A DNA stretch of 64,000 bases from Lactarius indigo. Lineage: Eukaryota > Basidiomycota > Agaricomycetes > Russulales > Russulaceae. The notes beneath the pieces are model-generated. The model was not told the origin of the DNA. It saw only the letters and a program-made list of their open reading frames with translations, and did not search any database. Positions 43,042 to 55,496 of the stretch are shown here, piece after piece. The DNA lies in NCBI GenBank assembly GCA_025766275.1, contig JAFKAC010000069.1, positions 248,001 to 312,000 on the forward strand, read 5' to 3'. The position numbers and the translations under genes are program-made. Numbering within the stretch: position 1 is the stretch's first letter; each line of letters opens with the position of its first letter.

Positions 43042-46000
43042 CTAAGTACATACAAGTCCCATGTCATCATTGTGCTTTTGCAGCAGGACACGCGGTAGTG
43101 ACTTTGTAAAGCCGTCCGCAACCATATTCACAGTAGGAGTTCTAATGAGGGTGATGGTCCCCTTTTCGATGTACTCCCTAATGACATGATGCCGTATGGC
43201 AATGTGCTTAGACCGTCTCCCAGTGACAGGGTTCAAGGCCAAGTCAATGGCACCCTTATTGTCACCATGAAGTGGGATGGGGTCGTCAACCTCGTACCCG
43301 AGTTCCGTGAGGAAGCTCTGATACCACGCAGCTTGGTTAGCCGCATCGGTCATGGCCATGTATTCCGCTTCCGTTGTGTTTTGGGCAACAGTCTTTTGCT
43401 TGCACGAAGACCAGCTTATTGCACCGTTAGCTAGTAGGAACACATAACCAGAGGTGGAGTGGCGGTCGTCAGTCTGATCAGCCAGACTGGAATCAGTGTA
43501 GCCGTGAAGGCCATCGCCATTGGCGCCATCGTAGACAATACGCATATCCAAAGTTCCCACTAGGTAGGATAGGACATATTGCGCAAGTCGCAGATGTTGT
43601 GGTGAAGGGTTCGCTGCGTACTGCGCCAAACGTGACACAGCGAAGGAGATATCTGGCCTAGTGCCAATCTGCACATAAAGCAGACTCCCAATCAAGGATT
43701 GGTAGTGGGAAATATCTGAGGCAGTTGCCTGCGACGTATATTTAACCAGGTGCTCGTCAGCACCAGCGGGCAAGGGTGTGTTGTGTGGTGTGGCATCAGA
43801 CATGCCAAAGCGTTCAAGGACATCCTTGATGTAGCCAGACTGATCTATTTCGATGCGTCTAAGGGAGCGGTCGCGCACAATGCGCATACCAAGATAAGAT
43901 TCTATCTCCCCGAGATCTGTCATCTCATAGCGTTCAGACAAATCTGACTTCAAACGCTTGATACCACTCAGCGAGGGACCCAGTATAGTGATGTCGTCAA
44001 CGTAGACAATAACGAAGAGTGGATCATACCCCTCCCGTTGAGGCATCACATATATGCCAGCATCAGCAAACGTCCGCTTAAAGCCGAGTGCAGTGAGCAC
44101 TCCATGGAATTGCATGTTCCATGCGCGGGAGGCCTGTTTGAGACCATAGATCGCCTTAACCAGGCGACACACCTTCGTCTCAGAGCCAGTGACAGTGAAA
44201 CCTTGTGGCTGCTCCATGTATATCTCCTCGTCAAGCACGCCATTGAGAAAAGCAGACTTAACATCCATCTGATGGATGTGCCAGTCCTCCAGCGCGGCCA
44301 ACGCCAGAAGTAAACGTAGCGACTCAAATCGTGCGACGGGAGAGAAGGTTTCATCAAAATCTACGCCAGGGATCTGCGTGAATCCCTTAGCCACCAAGCG
44401 AGCTCTGTAGCGGCCATCCGCTTTGAGCTTAAAGACCCATTTGGATTTTACTGCCTTGCGATTAGGCGGGAGATCCACTAACTCCCAAGTCCCATTTTTT
44501 GCTAGGGCGTCCATTTCATACTGACACGCCTTAGTCCACTCATCTGCAGCTGCAGACCGCATGGCCTCTGCATAAGTTGCAGGGTCTCGGCCTACAAAAG
44601 CAGCAGCCAATAACTCCGCATACCCCAGACGCCTGCCGCGCCATGCCGCATTGTCCGCATTGAAGTAACGCGGATTAGGGACAGGGGCACGAGCACTGCG
44701 CCTTGGTGCATTGTCCATTTCGCACAACAGCTGACTACGCTGTGCACGATCCTCAAATCCCCCAGGCATTTCTGGTGAGGGAGGAGGGACATGGCGCATA
44801 ATGCGCGTTGCACTAGGACGCGGCGGGGGTGAAGTGGGAGTGGTCTGCTCACGTTTAGGTGTGGTGGGCAGGGCTGGCAGAGCAGGTGGTGGAGTGGTAG
44901 GGCGTGGTTGGACTTGTGGAGGGTCTAGGAGCTTTTCAACATCCTCCTCCTCACTACTACTGGAGTGTGCAGGGGAGGGTGCTCGCATTGGTGGTAACGC
45001 CGGCGGGTGAGGCACGGCAGTCACTGTTGTGCTAGGCACGACTGGTGGTGAAGGTGTGGGGTGTGTCTCAACACCCTGTAGGGACGGGAAGCTACTCTCG
45101 TCGAATGTCACATCCCTGGACACTCGGACGGAGCGGGTTGAGCGGTCCCAGAGCTTATAGCCCTTAGATTCGGGCTCAAACCCAATAAGCGTGACCTCAA
45201 TGGCCTTCGCATCTAATTTGCGACGCTTATCAGCGGGTACATGCATGTACCCCTTGCATCCGAAGACGCGAAGATGTGAGACATCGGGCACTTTGCCAGA
45301 GTGCCAGAGCTCATAAGGAGTGCGCCACTTAAGCCCACGGACTGGAGAGCGGTTATAGATGTGCACAGCTGCGCACACCGCATGCTCCCAGAAGCCTTTA
45401 GACATGCCAGCTGTGTGGAGCATGGACATTGCCTTATCCATAATGGTGCGGTTAAACCGCTCGGCTTTCCCGTTGGACTGTGGTGAACCCGGCATCGTGA
45501 GGTGATGCTCTATCCCTTTCTGCTTAAGAATGTCCTGCGTGACACTCGACATGTATTCGCCACCGCGGTCAGAGTGTAGGGCGCGCAGTTTATGGCCAGA
45601 CTGGGTTTCACCCCAGGCCAAATACATCTGCAGCGACTTAGCAAACTGATCCTTCGACTTAAGGAAGTGGACCACAGTGAACTTAGTGTGGTCGTCTATG
45701 AAGGTGGCTGTGTACGTCGAGCCTTGCAGGGACTGAGTCTGCATAGGACCGGCGAGGTCACTGTGCACAATCTCAAATTGACGAGTTGTCCTCTTGTTGG
45801 AGGACGCAGAAAAGGGTTGGCAAGTGGATTTGCCCATTTCGCACCCACGGCAGACTGTGTGGGCCGTGGTAGAGCTATCTATGTCCATGCCAGTAGTGGC
45901 AGAGGGACCATGCGCCTTCAGCGCCGCAGAGGAGATGTGTCCCATGCGTTGATGCCAGATATCAAGTGTGGCAGCACTTGATTTTGTGTGGGCGTTGAGG

Positions 46001-47352
46001 CCGACGCTGGCTGCGTCCAACCAGTAAAGGTTGTCCTCAAGGTAGCCTTTAGCCACACACTTTTGGTTGACAGATATTTTAAATGAGCCACTGTCAAAGG
46101 CAATCTCAGCACCCTTTTGTGCTAGGGCGCGCGTCGACAAGAAGCGCGTCTTCACCTGTGGTAGGTGTAGCACATTACTGAGGGTGATAGAGATACCCTG
46201 GCTCGTTGTAAAGACGACAGACCCGACACCCACTTGGTCTATAGTGGACTTATCACCCAGGCGTACAGTGCCTTTAGTTGGGGTGTAGTCCTTGAAGTCA
46301 GACCGATGTGGGGTGATGTGGTGTGTAGCACCACTGTCCATCATCCAACGCACGCGCGAGGCAGCATACAAGGCAACACCGATTGATTCAGAGGCCCAAT
46401 CTATCTTGGGCTCTACGACCTCTGTAATGGAGGCGGTGGTAGGTACTAGGACATGACTATTGGCAGCCTTGTTGCCTGCTTTCTCCTTCTCCTTTGCGTC
46501 AGCCTCATCCTTCTTCCTCTTCCTGCAATCAGGCTTGATATGGCCCTTTTTGTTGCAGTAGTGGCAAGTTAGACTAGAGTGGTCCTTCTTGCCCTTCTTG
46601 CCCGTCGACTTGACGGGGGCCACCTTGTTGAGGGAGGAGCCAGAGGGCCTGGAGCGGCGAGCTTCTTCTGACACTATGCGTGCTATGATCTCAGCGTGCT
46701 TGAGTGCAGATGGGGCCCCACTGGCAAGGATGGTTGAGGCCAACACCTCATAAGAGGGTGGTAGTGCGTGGAGGAGAATGAGACAGAATTGAGTGTCAGT
46801 GACACCCATCTGTGCGTTGGAAAGGGCAACCCGCAGCTCATTGAGCTTGGCCAATTGAGAGGCCATGGGTGCGGAGTCGTCAAGGCGGGCTTGTGTTAAT
46901 TGAATCCACAGATTGAAGATGGTGGTGCTGCCCGAAGCACCAGCGTATACGTCTCTGAGCTTGTCCCACTTGGCTTTAAAGGTGGGATAGGCGGCATTGT
47001 CGGCGACAAGGGAGTAGACGTCGGGTTTGAGGTAAAGGCGGAGATATGCCTTCGCCCGATGTTGTACTGAGTCCCATTCGTCTTGAGGGACATCAACTGG
47101 TCCATGGTGGAGGGTGAACACATCCTCTGCTTCATGCAGCGTGAGGATGGCTTCAATTGTCCCAGACCACTCATTCCAGTGAGTGCCATCGAACTGTTCA
47201 AGGCGAATGCCAGAGGGCATGCCGAACGTTGCGCCATAGGCAGCAGAGATACGAGCGGAGGGTGAGGATCCAGTGGGGGGAAGCGTAGAGCCCCCCGCAG
47301 TAGCAGTAGCACCGGCAGCAGCGCCAGTGGGAGATGGTGCGCGAGAAGACAT
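43042..47352 (-). CDS. gag-pol: Copia Gag-Pol polyprotein (1436 aa), copy 2
   Basis: It has the same length, start context and domain order as the copy at 7604-3294, and no stop or frameshift. The zinc knuckle, protease DSGATHH, RT YVDD and RNase H motifs are intact. Several differences from copy 1 are Arg to Cys (for example STCQPF for STRQPF, SSCKQKT for SSRKQKT and LLCEMD for LLREMD), each a C-to-T change at a CpG on the coding strand. Whether these impair function is unknown. Confidence 0.96.
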   Translation of the reverse strand: MSSRAPSPTGAAAGATATAGGSTLPPTGSSPSARISAAYGATFGMPSGIRLEQFDGTHWNEWSGTIEAILTLHEAEDVFTLHHGPVDVPQDEWDSVQHRAKAYLRLYLKPDVYSLVADNAAYPTFKAKWDKLRDVYAGASGSTTIFNLWIQLTQARLDDSAPMASQLAKLNELRVALSNAQMGVTDTQFCLILLHALPPSYEVLASTILASGAPSALKHAEIIARIVSEEARRSRPSGSSLNKVAPVKSTGKKGKKDHSSLTCHYCNKKGHIKPDCRKRKKDEADAKEKEKAGNKAANSHVLVPTTASITEVVEPKIDWASESIGVALYAASRVRWMMDSGATHHITPHRSDFKDYTPTKGTVRLGDKSTIDQVGVGSVVFTTSQGISITLSNVLHLPQVKTRFLSTRALAQKGAEIAFDSGSFKISVNQKCVAKGYLEDNLYWLDAASVGLNAHTKSSAATLDIWHQRMGHISSAALKAHGPSATTGMDIDSSTTAHTVCRGCEMGKSTCQPFSASSNKRTTRQFEIVHSDLAGPMQTQSLQGSTYTATFIDDHTKFTVVHFLKSKDQFAKSLQMYLAWGETQSGHKLRALHSDRGGEYMSSVTQDILKQKGIEHHLTMPGSPQSNGKAERFNRTIMDKAMSMLHTAGMSKGFWEHAVCAAVHIYNRSPVRGLKWRTPYELWHSGKVPDVSHLRVFGCKGYMHVPADKRRKLDAKAIEVTLIGFEPESKGYKLWDRSTRSVRVSRDVTFDESSFPSLQGVETHPTPSPPVVPSTTVTAVPHPPALPPMRAPSPAHSSSSEEEDVEKLLDPPQVQPRPTTPPPALPALPTTPKREQTTPTSPPPRPSATRIMRHVPPPSPEMPGGFEDRAQRSQLLCEMDNAPRRSARAPVPNPRYFNADNAAWRGRRLGYAELLAAAFVGRDPATYAEAMRSAAADEWTKACQYEMDALAKNGTWELVDLPPNRKAVKSKWVFKLKADGRYRARLVAKGFTQIPGVDFDETFSPVARFESLRLLLALAALEDWHIHQMDVKSAFLNGVLDEEIYMEQPQGFTVTGSETKVCRLVKAIYGLKQASRAWNMQFHGVLTALGFKRTFADAGIYVMPQREGYDPLFVIVYVDDITILGPSLSGIKRLKSDLSERYEMTDLGEIESYLGMRIVRDRSLRRIEIDQSGYIKDVLERFGMSDATPHNTPLPAGADEHLVKYTSQATASDISHYQSLIGSLLYVQIGTRPDISFAVSRLAQYAANPSPQHLRLAQYVLSYLVGTLDMRIVYDGANGDGLHGYTDSSLADQTDDRHSTSGYVFLLANGAISWSSCKQKTVAQNTTEAEYMAMTDAANQAAWYQSFLTELGYEVDDPIPLHGDNKGAIDLALNPVTGRRSKHIAIRHHVIREYIEKGTITLIRTPTVNMVADGFTKSLPRVLLQKHNDDMGLVCT

Positions 47353-48128
47353 TGGGATGGTTTATCTATCGCCGAGGAGCAGTCAGCGATAGTGCTTCAT
47401 AATTTGCAAGACATAAAGATAGGGGGTACCACTCCTGTCTGTGATTCTGTAAGGCCAGAACGCTAATGCGTCCTGCCTCCTGATAGTATGCCAGTGATAC
47501 AAGGGCTAGGCCCAGGTTTGGAGAGTCCCTTTGCCATACCATGAGCTAGCTGCCAGCCAGGATGTGTCTAGGACACAGCTCAAATGGTTTGCGTTAGGGG
47601 GAAGGTGAAGGGATTGCTTTCAGAGCCCAAGGCTGTCTACCTCAGCCTCCTCGGCCTGTTGGTTGCCTCATCGCCACAAGTGGCTTTACTGAATCCTTTC
47701 CCATTGCCGCTACAAGGCAGGTATCTGGTTGCAGAACACCATAAGGTGAACACCCCCCAGAGTCTGAACCAGGTTTTACACTCCCATGGTGAGGAGATCC
47801 TGCGCCCAGTGTGGAGCACCAGAGACAGCTGGCGCTAAGCTCCACAATACACAACCCAGTGGGTCATGCACACCTGGATATTGATTGAAGGGCTACCAGA
47901 CCCAGTCTCCTTGCGCATAGCGCAGGGGGTAGGAAAACAGTAGGGGTGAAAGTAGGACTACTGGGCAGTACATGTATAGGAGGTTCCTTAGCAGAGACAA
48001 GTGGCGCCCCACTGTTCTCTGCCTTGGGCAAGGCTGGTAAGGCCCCAGACAGACCTTAGCCTGGTGTGTCCTCCTAGGAAGACAGTGACCAGCCAAGTGG
48101 AGTGGCTAGGGCACCAGGGCCCATAACC
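47353..48128 (-). other. Copia 2 leader with half-tRNA(iMet) PBS
   Basis: About 776 nt of leader, closely similar to copy 1. GGTTATGGGCCC adjoins the LTR at 48128-48117. No gene is seen. Confidence 0.8.
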
Positions 48129-48661
48129 TGATGAACAGCATAGACAGAACCAGTACTCACAGAGGCAAAGGGTCTGTGGTGAGATACTAGTGGCAAGCTG
48201 GTTAGCAGCAGAGGGGAATGTCAAGCAGTGAAGCAGAGGGTGTCTGGCACACAGCAGTGAGAGAACTGATGATGGTATTTTACAGAGGAGGAGACATACC
48301 TGGCACACAGCAGTGAGAGAACTGATGTGGACCAGGGCGTACAAGCAGTCTACTTATACTTGTACAGAGGCGTGACACTAATACAAGGAAAGTAACTATA
48401 GGTCACAGAATACAAGGGACGCATTGTTCTACAACAGGACAAAGGAGTGTGCATATGGAGAACAAGGCGTATAGAACAAGAAGTGTCCAGACCAAGATGA
48501 TATCATAATACATGATGTCATAGGTGACGCAATGATAGGTAATAGATTGTACAGATCAAAAGGTATCTAATCTACAAGTCCTGTATATCTAATCTACAGC
48601 AGTCCATGCTGCAAGTCCGGTCCATATGAGCCGCTAAGTGCGCAAGGGTCACTTATCAACA
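48129..48661 (-). repeat. 5' LTR of copia element 2
   Basis: A 533-bp LTR with outer end TGTTGATAAG on the minus strand, followed on the plus strand by the AGTGT duplication. Confidence 0.95.
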
Positions 48662-49889
48662 AGTGTAAGCATTATTCCTGTAGTACAGTCTTCGAAGTGT
48701 ACATCTATTCCGCATTATTGGACTACCTGGAGCATTCTAGTTTTGGAGTTGTAAAACATTTACATAAACTGATTGAGATAATTACACGATATTTTAGTAG
48801 ATAATTGGTGGTGATTGATTGCCGCATGAAGGATTAGAGCATTACTGGTCTTAGTGACGAAATATTGGCACATTATCTCCCTTGTCTCCCATGTCGATAA
48901 TTTAGTCGTGTGTTATCCCTCGCTAGCGTGGGAGGTTTTTCCTGATGCTTGTAGGACGAGCGCGGAGCAACCTGACGATACCGAACACACCCGATTATGC
49001 ACCGATCCCCTGACAAATGAACCTCACGCTCAATACGCCGAGCACCCGAACCCGAACACGAACTTGCCCGACACCTATGACACACGAACTACGGCTCTAC
49101 GTGGACAGCAGACCACACATGGACAGGACCCCAAAGTCGAAGCCTGTGCGGATAGTATGATGCGCAAATGGATGATCGAGGATGGAACACCCGACTCAAC
49201 CAGAACCCTGAACTCGCGCACGAATGAATCTAAGCGGAACAGATGTCACGTAAACTTTGAAGTAAACTCGATGCGGAAATGAATCACAACAAAGGCACGA
49301 CCCATGAAGGAATGGCACGGGTCCCTAGAGATACTGCTCCGGAACGACACTGACCTGCTCGACTGGTACTCACAGACGGGAAGGCAGGAAGAAGTACCGC
49401 TGGAGTTATATGGCGGCACGATGAAATCAATAAACAAAAACAAAGTTTCACGAATGCCACCAATGACGTGGCACCACATTAAACTCGAAAGTTTTGAACA
49501 GCAATTGATTGCTCCTCGCACGAAATTACGACAGGGGTATCGACGCGAGAAACTGGCTAACTTGACACCAATTATGGAAACGAGGACTCCGAGCCCCTCA
49601 GACCTGACTGACCTCCATTGTGTAAGCAGTAACTCAACATCGGACGTGTTGAGGCCACCCATCGACGACCTGGAGGGTCCATCAGAAAACCAGCATATAC
49701 AAATGAATGACAAATTACGAACCCACATCCAGCAGCGAAATCAATCCGAAATATCGATCAATACGATCCCTGGTGTTGAACTCCGAAAAGCCACGCTGAA
49801 TGCCCCAGCACTTAGCAGCGCCGTAGCCACTAAAACCAGAACTCTGGTAGATCGATTACGATCATCAGCACACCAGCAGCGGATAACGA

Positions 49890-50042
49890 ACCAACCAAGT
49901 CGAAGCCCGTGTAACAAAAGTCCACGAGGAGACACACCGAGTCAGATAAGTTGAGGCCCACGTAGCAAAAATACACGAGGAGACGCACCTAGTCGGATAA
50001 GTCGAAGCTTGTCCAACAAGGTCACACGAGAACACGCATCGA
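49890..50042 (+). repeat. 51-bp tandem repeat, about 3 copies
   Basis: Units containing AAGTCGAAGCC...CACGAGGAGACAC are aligned at 49897, 49948 and 49999. The copies are diverged. Confidence 0.8.
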
Positions 50043-52738
50043 ATGACCAAGAGCCCGGAAAGGGACGACAATTGAGGTAGAATACCCGACGGATCAACTA
50101 GAATCGATAAGAGGTCCCTGTTCGATAGGGGTGGACAAAAAGGAACACGTGCAAGAATCGCCGAGATGGTCCACACGACACGAGGACTCTACCACACTGG
50201 AACAAAATGCCCATGGAAGAGACACGTCAGAAACAAGAACGACTAGCAAAGTAAACCGAAGCCCCACTGAGGGAGATGCATCGCCCACCGCTGGCTCAGA
50301 ATCGTCGAACAAAACCACAACAAAAACTCGGACGCACCGTGGAAGGGAACTCTGCAGGGCATCGCCCAATAGCTTCAATGAAGATCTGGCGAAAGGAGAA
50401 CAGTTCTTGTTCCAGTTTCACTTGCGGCAAACGGTCAATAGACAAACAGGTATGATGATCAAACTGATCAAGCAGACTCACCCGATGCTGTCATACATCT
50501 GCAGACCCCACGTCGGCGATTGGGTATGAACTCAGAAAAATCAATTAAAGGTAGAAAACCACATGAATCACTCTACCAATGCTGATGAAACGAGTTGGGA
50601 CAGCTTCGCCAACTTCCGGAACGCATGGACAATTGACGGCGATTCATCACTCGGTACCCCAAAACCGAAGAGAAGGAGTACCGCCAGATGGGTCAGATCC
50701 GAACGGCACGCGGATGAAAACGCACTCCGGGGCCTGTCATCCTGCAAGGATGCGAAGAACGACCTAGAGAAACTGAAACTACAAGAAGAAACAAGTTGCA
50801 AACCCACCGAATCGCTCAAAGATGTCGAGGTGGGCTATGACCCGCTGCAGGTCACAAAAGGGTCCACCAGTGTAGAACTGGCTCCCGATGTAAAAGAAGC
50901 AGGCTGGCAGTCCCACGCGACGCAGCACAACGGGACGGACTGTACCCCGAATGCCAGTATATTGAGTCAGTTCACTCAGATAGGGGTAGCGAGGAAAACT
51001 CGCGAAAACGATCCCAACAGAAAGAGGAACTGCGACAGCATACTCGAGCCCTACCAGACTAAGTACGATCAGACATCCGAATTTGAGCCAAACAACTCAT
51101 CGACAATCGCGAAGAGACTCACCAACGCACAATTGACACACAGCATTGACCACCGCACCAAAAACGCGAACGTGAACCACTCACAGATTACCGACAATCG
51201 ACAAAGCAGTGGAAGAAACCCAAACGATGCACCGAACCAGCGGCGAACCACACATTACAGAACACCCAAGAGGGTGAAAAGCTGTTATGTGATCAAATCT
51301 ATGAGCGTGAAAACAACGACAGCGGTCACTCGACGCATCAGAGATATGATCAACGCAGGAGCGAACTACGTACCGAACACCCAGGCCAGAATAAAGAAGC
51401 CCACGACATCTGGCCAGATCGCATGTGTTCGCACGACCGACACGGCACCTGCGAACCACCAAATGCACGAGTTAGTCATTAGAGTTTCTCGAGCATACGC
51501 ACCCCTCTACGCCAACCAACGAAGGAAAGGATTGTTACATGGGAAAGCACTTTGAGTCATCAACAGAGCCCTCCATCGGACAACCTTGTCGGGGCATGAA
51601 GTCAGTAAACAACCAATATGGAAGAAAGGGGCGATAACGGAATTCTGCGAGAGGAGACAGGCCGCATCGAAGCAAGGCACACATGCAAGGGTCAACGAAG
51701 CCCCACCCGACGCTGCCACTGGCACGGGCGACCCCTCTACGAACCAAACTGTTGCCAACATACGACGACATGAGATTAGAGAGATTCAACAGACAAAAGG
51801 GGTCCCGAACATGAAAAGAATAACCGAGTGGCAAGAACTCACTACGCGACACCATCAGCCTGTACGACGACAAAGAAGGGCCAGAATCGATGCCCCCGAG
51901 CGCCGTGTCAAAAACCTAGGATCCGGCCCTGACCTGCACGCACACGGTCACGAAGAACTACGGCTTGGTCATGGTCAACGACATTCTGACCTGAATTGCA
52001 CGAGTCAGTATGACCTCTTGGGCAGACAAAACACGGCCAACATACACCGCCGCAAGAATGAAAAACGACAACACACCAAAAAGGTCACAAATACATGCAT
52101 GACATGGCATGAGTCGCCGAAGAGGACCACGGGCCATGCAACAAACAAGAGGCACTCAGTTCGACCTGAGAAGTCGACAAAATCCAACGACATGAAACGA
52201 ATACAATTCACTCGACCAAAGTCGCACCATAACAGACGGGCGAAATGGAACTCCGCTACGGCACCACCCGAAACGCGTAAGCAGTGTAGCAACCCCGCCC
52301 TTGTTCACTGCTCCCATTTTCCACGGGGAATGATTCACCAAATACAGTTACTGTTCGTCGTACCCGGTATTGACACCAGACCAGCTAAAGATGAACTCGG
52401 GTATGTCACCCAACCCTGTATCTGCACCTATAAACTGCGACCATCCGAGCTGAACGCTCAGTGTTCCTTGTTCCCTCTGTTCAAACACTTGCGCCACCGT
52501 TCGGCATCCACTGATGGTTGGATCTTATCAGCCGACAGGACATTGGTGTCACCAACCATGGGACGCTGCCCACTTCTCCTGTTACCAACTCTCGCGTCTC
52601 TCCCTTGGACGCTCTCTCGTGTTTCCTTCAATGGGCCGGCTGTGTGCCAACTCCCTCGAAATATTGTCCTGCTGCTCGTTTGTCCTTACCGCAACCAGGC
52701 TGCCCGTATTACGCTGAGTTGCCGAGGACGACAACACC

Positions 52739-52750
52739 CTAAGGAGGGGG
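52739..52750 (+). other. Polypurine-tract relic
   Basis: TAAGGAGGGGGTGA follows a frame end, nearly identical to the stop and polypurine tract of gypsy A at 13551-13565. The next bases (ATATTCTG) do not match a known LTR start here. Confidence 0.4.
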
Positions 52751-53477
52751 TGAATATTCTGCTATCTGCTACCGCACCACATTTTTCCCCCCTGTCCTTG
52801 ACCGAAGACTTGAACAACTGCAGAAACCCCACCATATTGACCCAACGTTTCACGATCGCAGTACCCTTTCGTCATGATACAACCCCTTTTCACGAGCTGA
52901 GCCTTCAAAGCAACGCGCTCATCGACAACGTTGGGACCTCAAAAGATCACCACAAACAATCGTTTGACCTAAGAACGCCGAAAAACACCCTCACTATCAA
53001 CGCTCCAACTTATCCGCACCATGTACCTACCCGCCGGAACACGAGGCAACTCAAAACGCCCGCACTCTCACCCCAGCAATCAGAAACGCATGCAGACTGG
53101 GGGTCAACAAATAACCATCGCAGACATCATCAACCATACCATTGTAAACGGAATCTATTCAACACCATGAAGAAGCTGCCGCTCGAACGGACATCACTTA
53201 GGGCACTTCAATTCCGATCACGCACGATAAGGTCCTCGAACGAAGCACAGTATTCCAGAACGCCAAACGAAATGTATGCCTACGCTCACAAAACGGCGCA
53301 AGATGTACAGATCAGACTAGCTCAGCACGTACCGTACGAGGTCGACCAATCAAGATACGCGATAGCCACGGACCTTCATTGTAGGGGGGTAAAAGCTAAT
53401 TCGGTAAAGGGTTAATGGTGGGTTTATGGTTTAATCTCTCCATTTGAGATCCAATATAGTCCCTCATATATAGGATG

Positions 53478-53961
53478 TATAAACATGGGCGTCGAAAGTT
53501 CATCTGCATCAGCAGATAGGTCGTGTTTGTACTTGAAATATATGTTTTATTGTATTCCGAGTAGAATGGTATATTCTGGGAGCCCAAACCGGCCGCGTAT
53601 AATGAGATACGATATACGCGGCACCTTTTGGGTTCCAATATTTCCCAAACTGGCCGCGTATAATGAGATGCAATATACCGGCACCTTTTGGGTGTCCATA
53701 TCGACCGCGTATAATTGATCTCATTATACGCGGTCGATATGGACACCCAAAAGGTGCCGCGTATATTGCATCTCATTATACGCGGCCAGTTTGGGAAATA
53801 TTGGAACCCAAAAGGTGCCGCGTATATCGTATCTCATTATACGCGGCCGGTTTGGGCTCCCAGAATATACCATTCTACTCGGAATACAATAAAACATATA
53901 TTTCAAGTACAAACACGACCTATCTGCTGATGCAGATGAACTTTCGACACCCATGTTTATA
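53478..53961. mobile_element. 484-bp foldback element with nested hairpins
   Basis: Arms 53478-53715 and 53723-53961 are almost perfect inverted repeats around a 7-nt spacer, with one 1-nt gap and few mismatches. Each arm carries three related units with CCGCGTATAATGAGAT and CCTTTTGGGT, and CCGCGTATA/TATACGCGG inverts again within units. The termini TATAAACATGGG/CCCATGTTTATA are compatible with a TA target duplication, as for Tc1/mariner-type MITEs. The frames inside are by-products. Confidence 0.85.
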
Positions 53962-54572
53962 TATTGACCACATATATCAACTCTCATTATACATAGTCCA
54001 TATATTTATTTCTGTTTCCGTTTCTGTTTCTACAATTATGCTTAGTCAGCAGCTCCTTCCCTGATGTTCTCCCTTGATATCCCCCTTGAAACCCAGTCAA
54101 AACCCTGATGAACAAAACAGGATAGGATTTAATTTAATTGAATTGATTCAATCAAATTCAACTTTCCAGACTATATCCAATCAGATTCATTTGTGTGTTG
54201 TAAATAATTGATATTTGTTGCATGCAATTGCACACAATTGATTTCACCTATTGAATCTTATTGATATCCATTGAATCTTACTGAATGTTGTTGAACCATG
54301 CACAAATGTGGAGAATTGAATTACATTGAGTTCAGTTTGAGCTGAGTCCATTCTACTGCAGTACACAACAAAAGAAATCATTCTACACTACCAAGAAACT
54401 ACCAATTCAACTGAGGCTCCAGTGAGGTCTTTCAAGCTGGCATTGAGCCAGTAGTTTTCTTCTTCATCACCTGAGTTTGCACCAGGTATATGTCTGTAGA
54501 TATAATTGGGTTAGATTGTGTCAGGTGAGAAAATGAATGACTTACTATGCAGGTATCTTTGTCCAACTTGTT
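53962..54572. other. AT-rich, no gene recognised
   Basis: The sequence is dominated by short AATTGA/TTGAAT motifs. No LTR, ORF or RNA gene is supportable. Confidence 0.5.
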
Positions 54573-54977
54573 TCATATCTTCACAAACTTGTTGCATGTC
54601 ACTTGATGGTCCTTGAGGAAGTTGATTGCATAGAGGTTCCTATTGGGGCATGTGTTAGGACAAGTGATTGAAATGATCCTAATACTACCTTGCAGTTGTG
54701 CTCTTTCCCAGGGCACATGATGCCTGCTTTTCTTTATCTTGGTCTTTGAGGTGCTCTTATCAGTCTTGCTGGTTGCCTCCAAGGCATCACCAGTCAACAC
54801 TGCTCCAGGCATTGGAGCCATTCTCACTGTGTCCATCAGTGTCATTGGCACATTGTCAGTTGTGTTGGTGGACTTGCATTGGGGGCCAGGCTTTGCAGGG
54901 ATGCCATTGGTGGCAGTTGACAGTGCACCTTCTGAAGCTTGGTCAGAGGGTGCTTGCCAATTGTGTCCATCATCCAT
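54573..54977 (-). pseudogene. Fragment of an unrecognised spliced gene
   Basis: The minus frame encodes a Ser/Thr/Lys-rich segment, then after a probable intron (donor near 54690, GTAGTA; acceptor CCAATAG near 54643) the segment NLYAINFLKDHQVTCNKFVK. No domain is recognised, and the 5' and 3' limits are unknown. Confidence 0.35.
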
Positions 54978-55496
54978 GTGTCATCGTTTGTGCCAGCTGA
55001 GTTGGGATGGGGAGCAGGCTCTAGCAGGGTGTGGTTGGTAAACTGTTGTGATAGCATAAAGGGCATACCTTCCTGGGTTTTGGATGTTGGCATCTTCCAA
55101 CCGCAGTACTGGAGGGGTAGTTGGGACAGGAGTCTTCTAGATGATGCTGGTGCTGGGAATCAAGTTAGCAAAATGGGGTGTGTGGGGTTGCAGAGACATA
55201 CAGTGGGTTTGAGATAATCTTTGTGAAAGTGTGTTGTTAGTCACATAGAATGCAGGTGGGATGATAGTAGATGTACTATGGACATCTCTGTGTCAGGGCC
55301 ACCAGTTGTCCACAGCAGCATGTTGAGTATTGGATGGTCCTGGCAGACCTTTGGGGGCACCAGACATCATGGGACCCTGATCCTCGATGCATGGTGGGTG
55401 TGTTGCCTGCCATCTGTTGCTGTAGGGCACAATGGGTGGTGCAGGTTGAGTGGAAGGGGTGATGGGTTGAGATTGGGGAGTCAAGGGTCAGACAAG

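Larger units (their letters stand above)
42490..48661 (-). mobile_element. Copia element 2, full length
   Basis: A second minus-strand Ty1/copia element of the same family, flanked by AGTGT (42485-42489 and 48662-48666). The LTRs are 533 bp (5' LTR 48129-48661, 3' LTR 42490-43022), differing at one position that I noticed (gtccgt versus gtccat). The LTR is a shorter variant than in copy 1. The PBS is 48128-48117 and the polypurine tract 43032-43023. Confidence 0.97.
48667..53400 (+). other. Unclassified A+C-skewed tract, probably an old element
   Basis: From about 49000 to 51560 the plus strand is rich in A and C and poor in T, which leaves long open frames (50563-51555, 51586-53415) with no recognisable domain and Asn/Thr/Arg-rich, unstructured composition. 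A pyrimidine-rich patch (52290-52740) ends in CCC TAA GGAGGGGGTGA, the same stop-plus-polypurine arrangement that ends gypsy A pol. I therefore suspect a decayed gypsy element, but no protease, RT or integrase motif is visible. Confidence 0.35.

Noticed and set aside
51586..53415. 609-codon ORF taken as a gene
   Set aside because: Composition follows the A+C strand skew, it crosses a polypurine-tract relic and has no recognisable domain, so I list only the tract.
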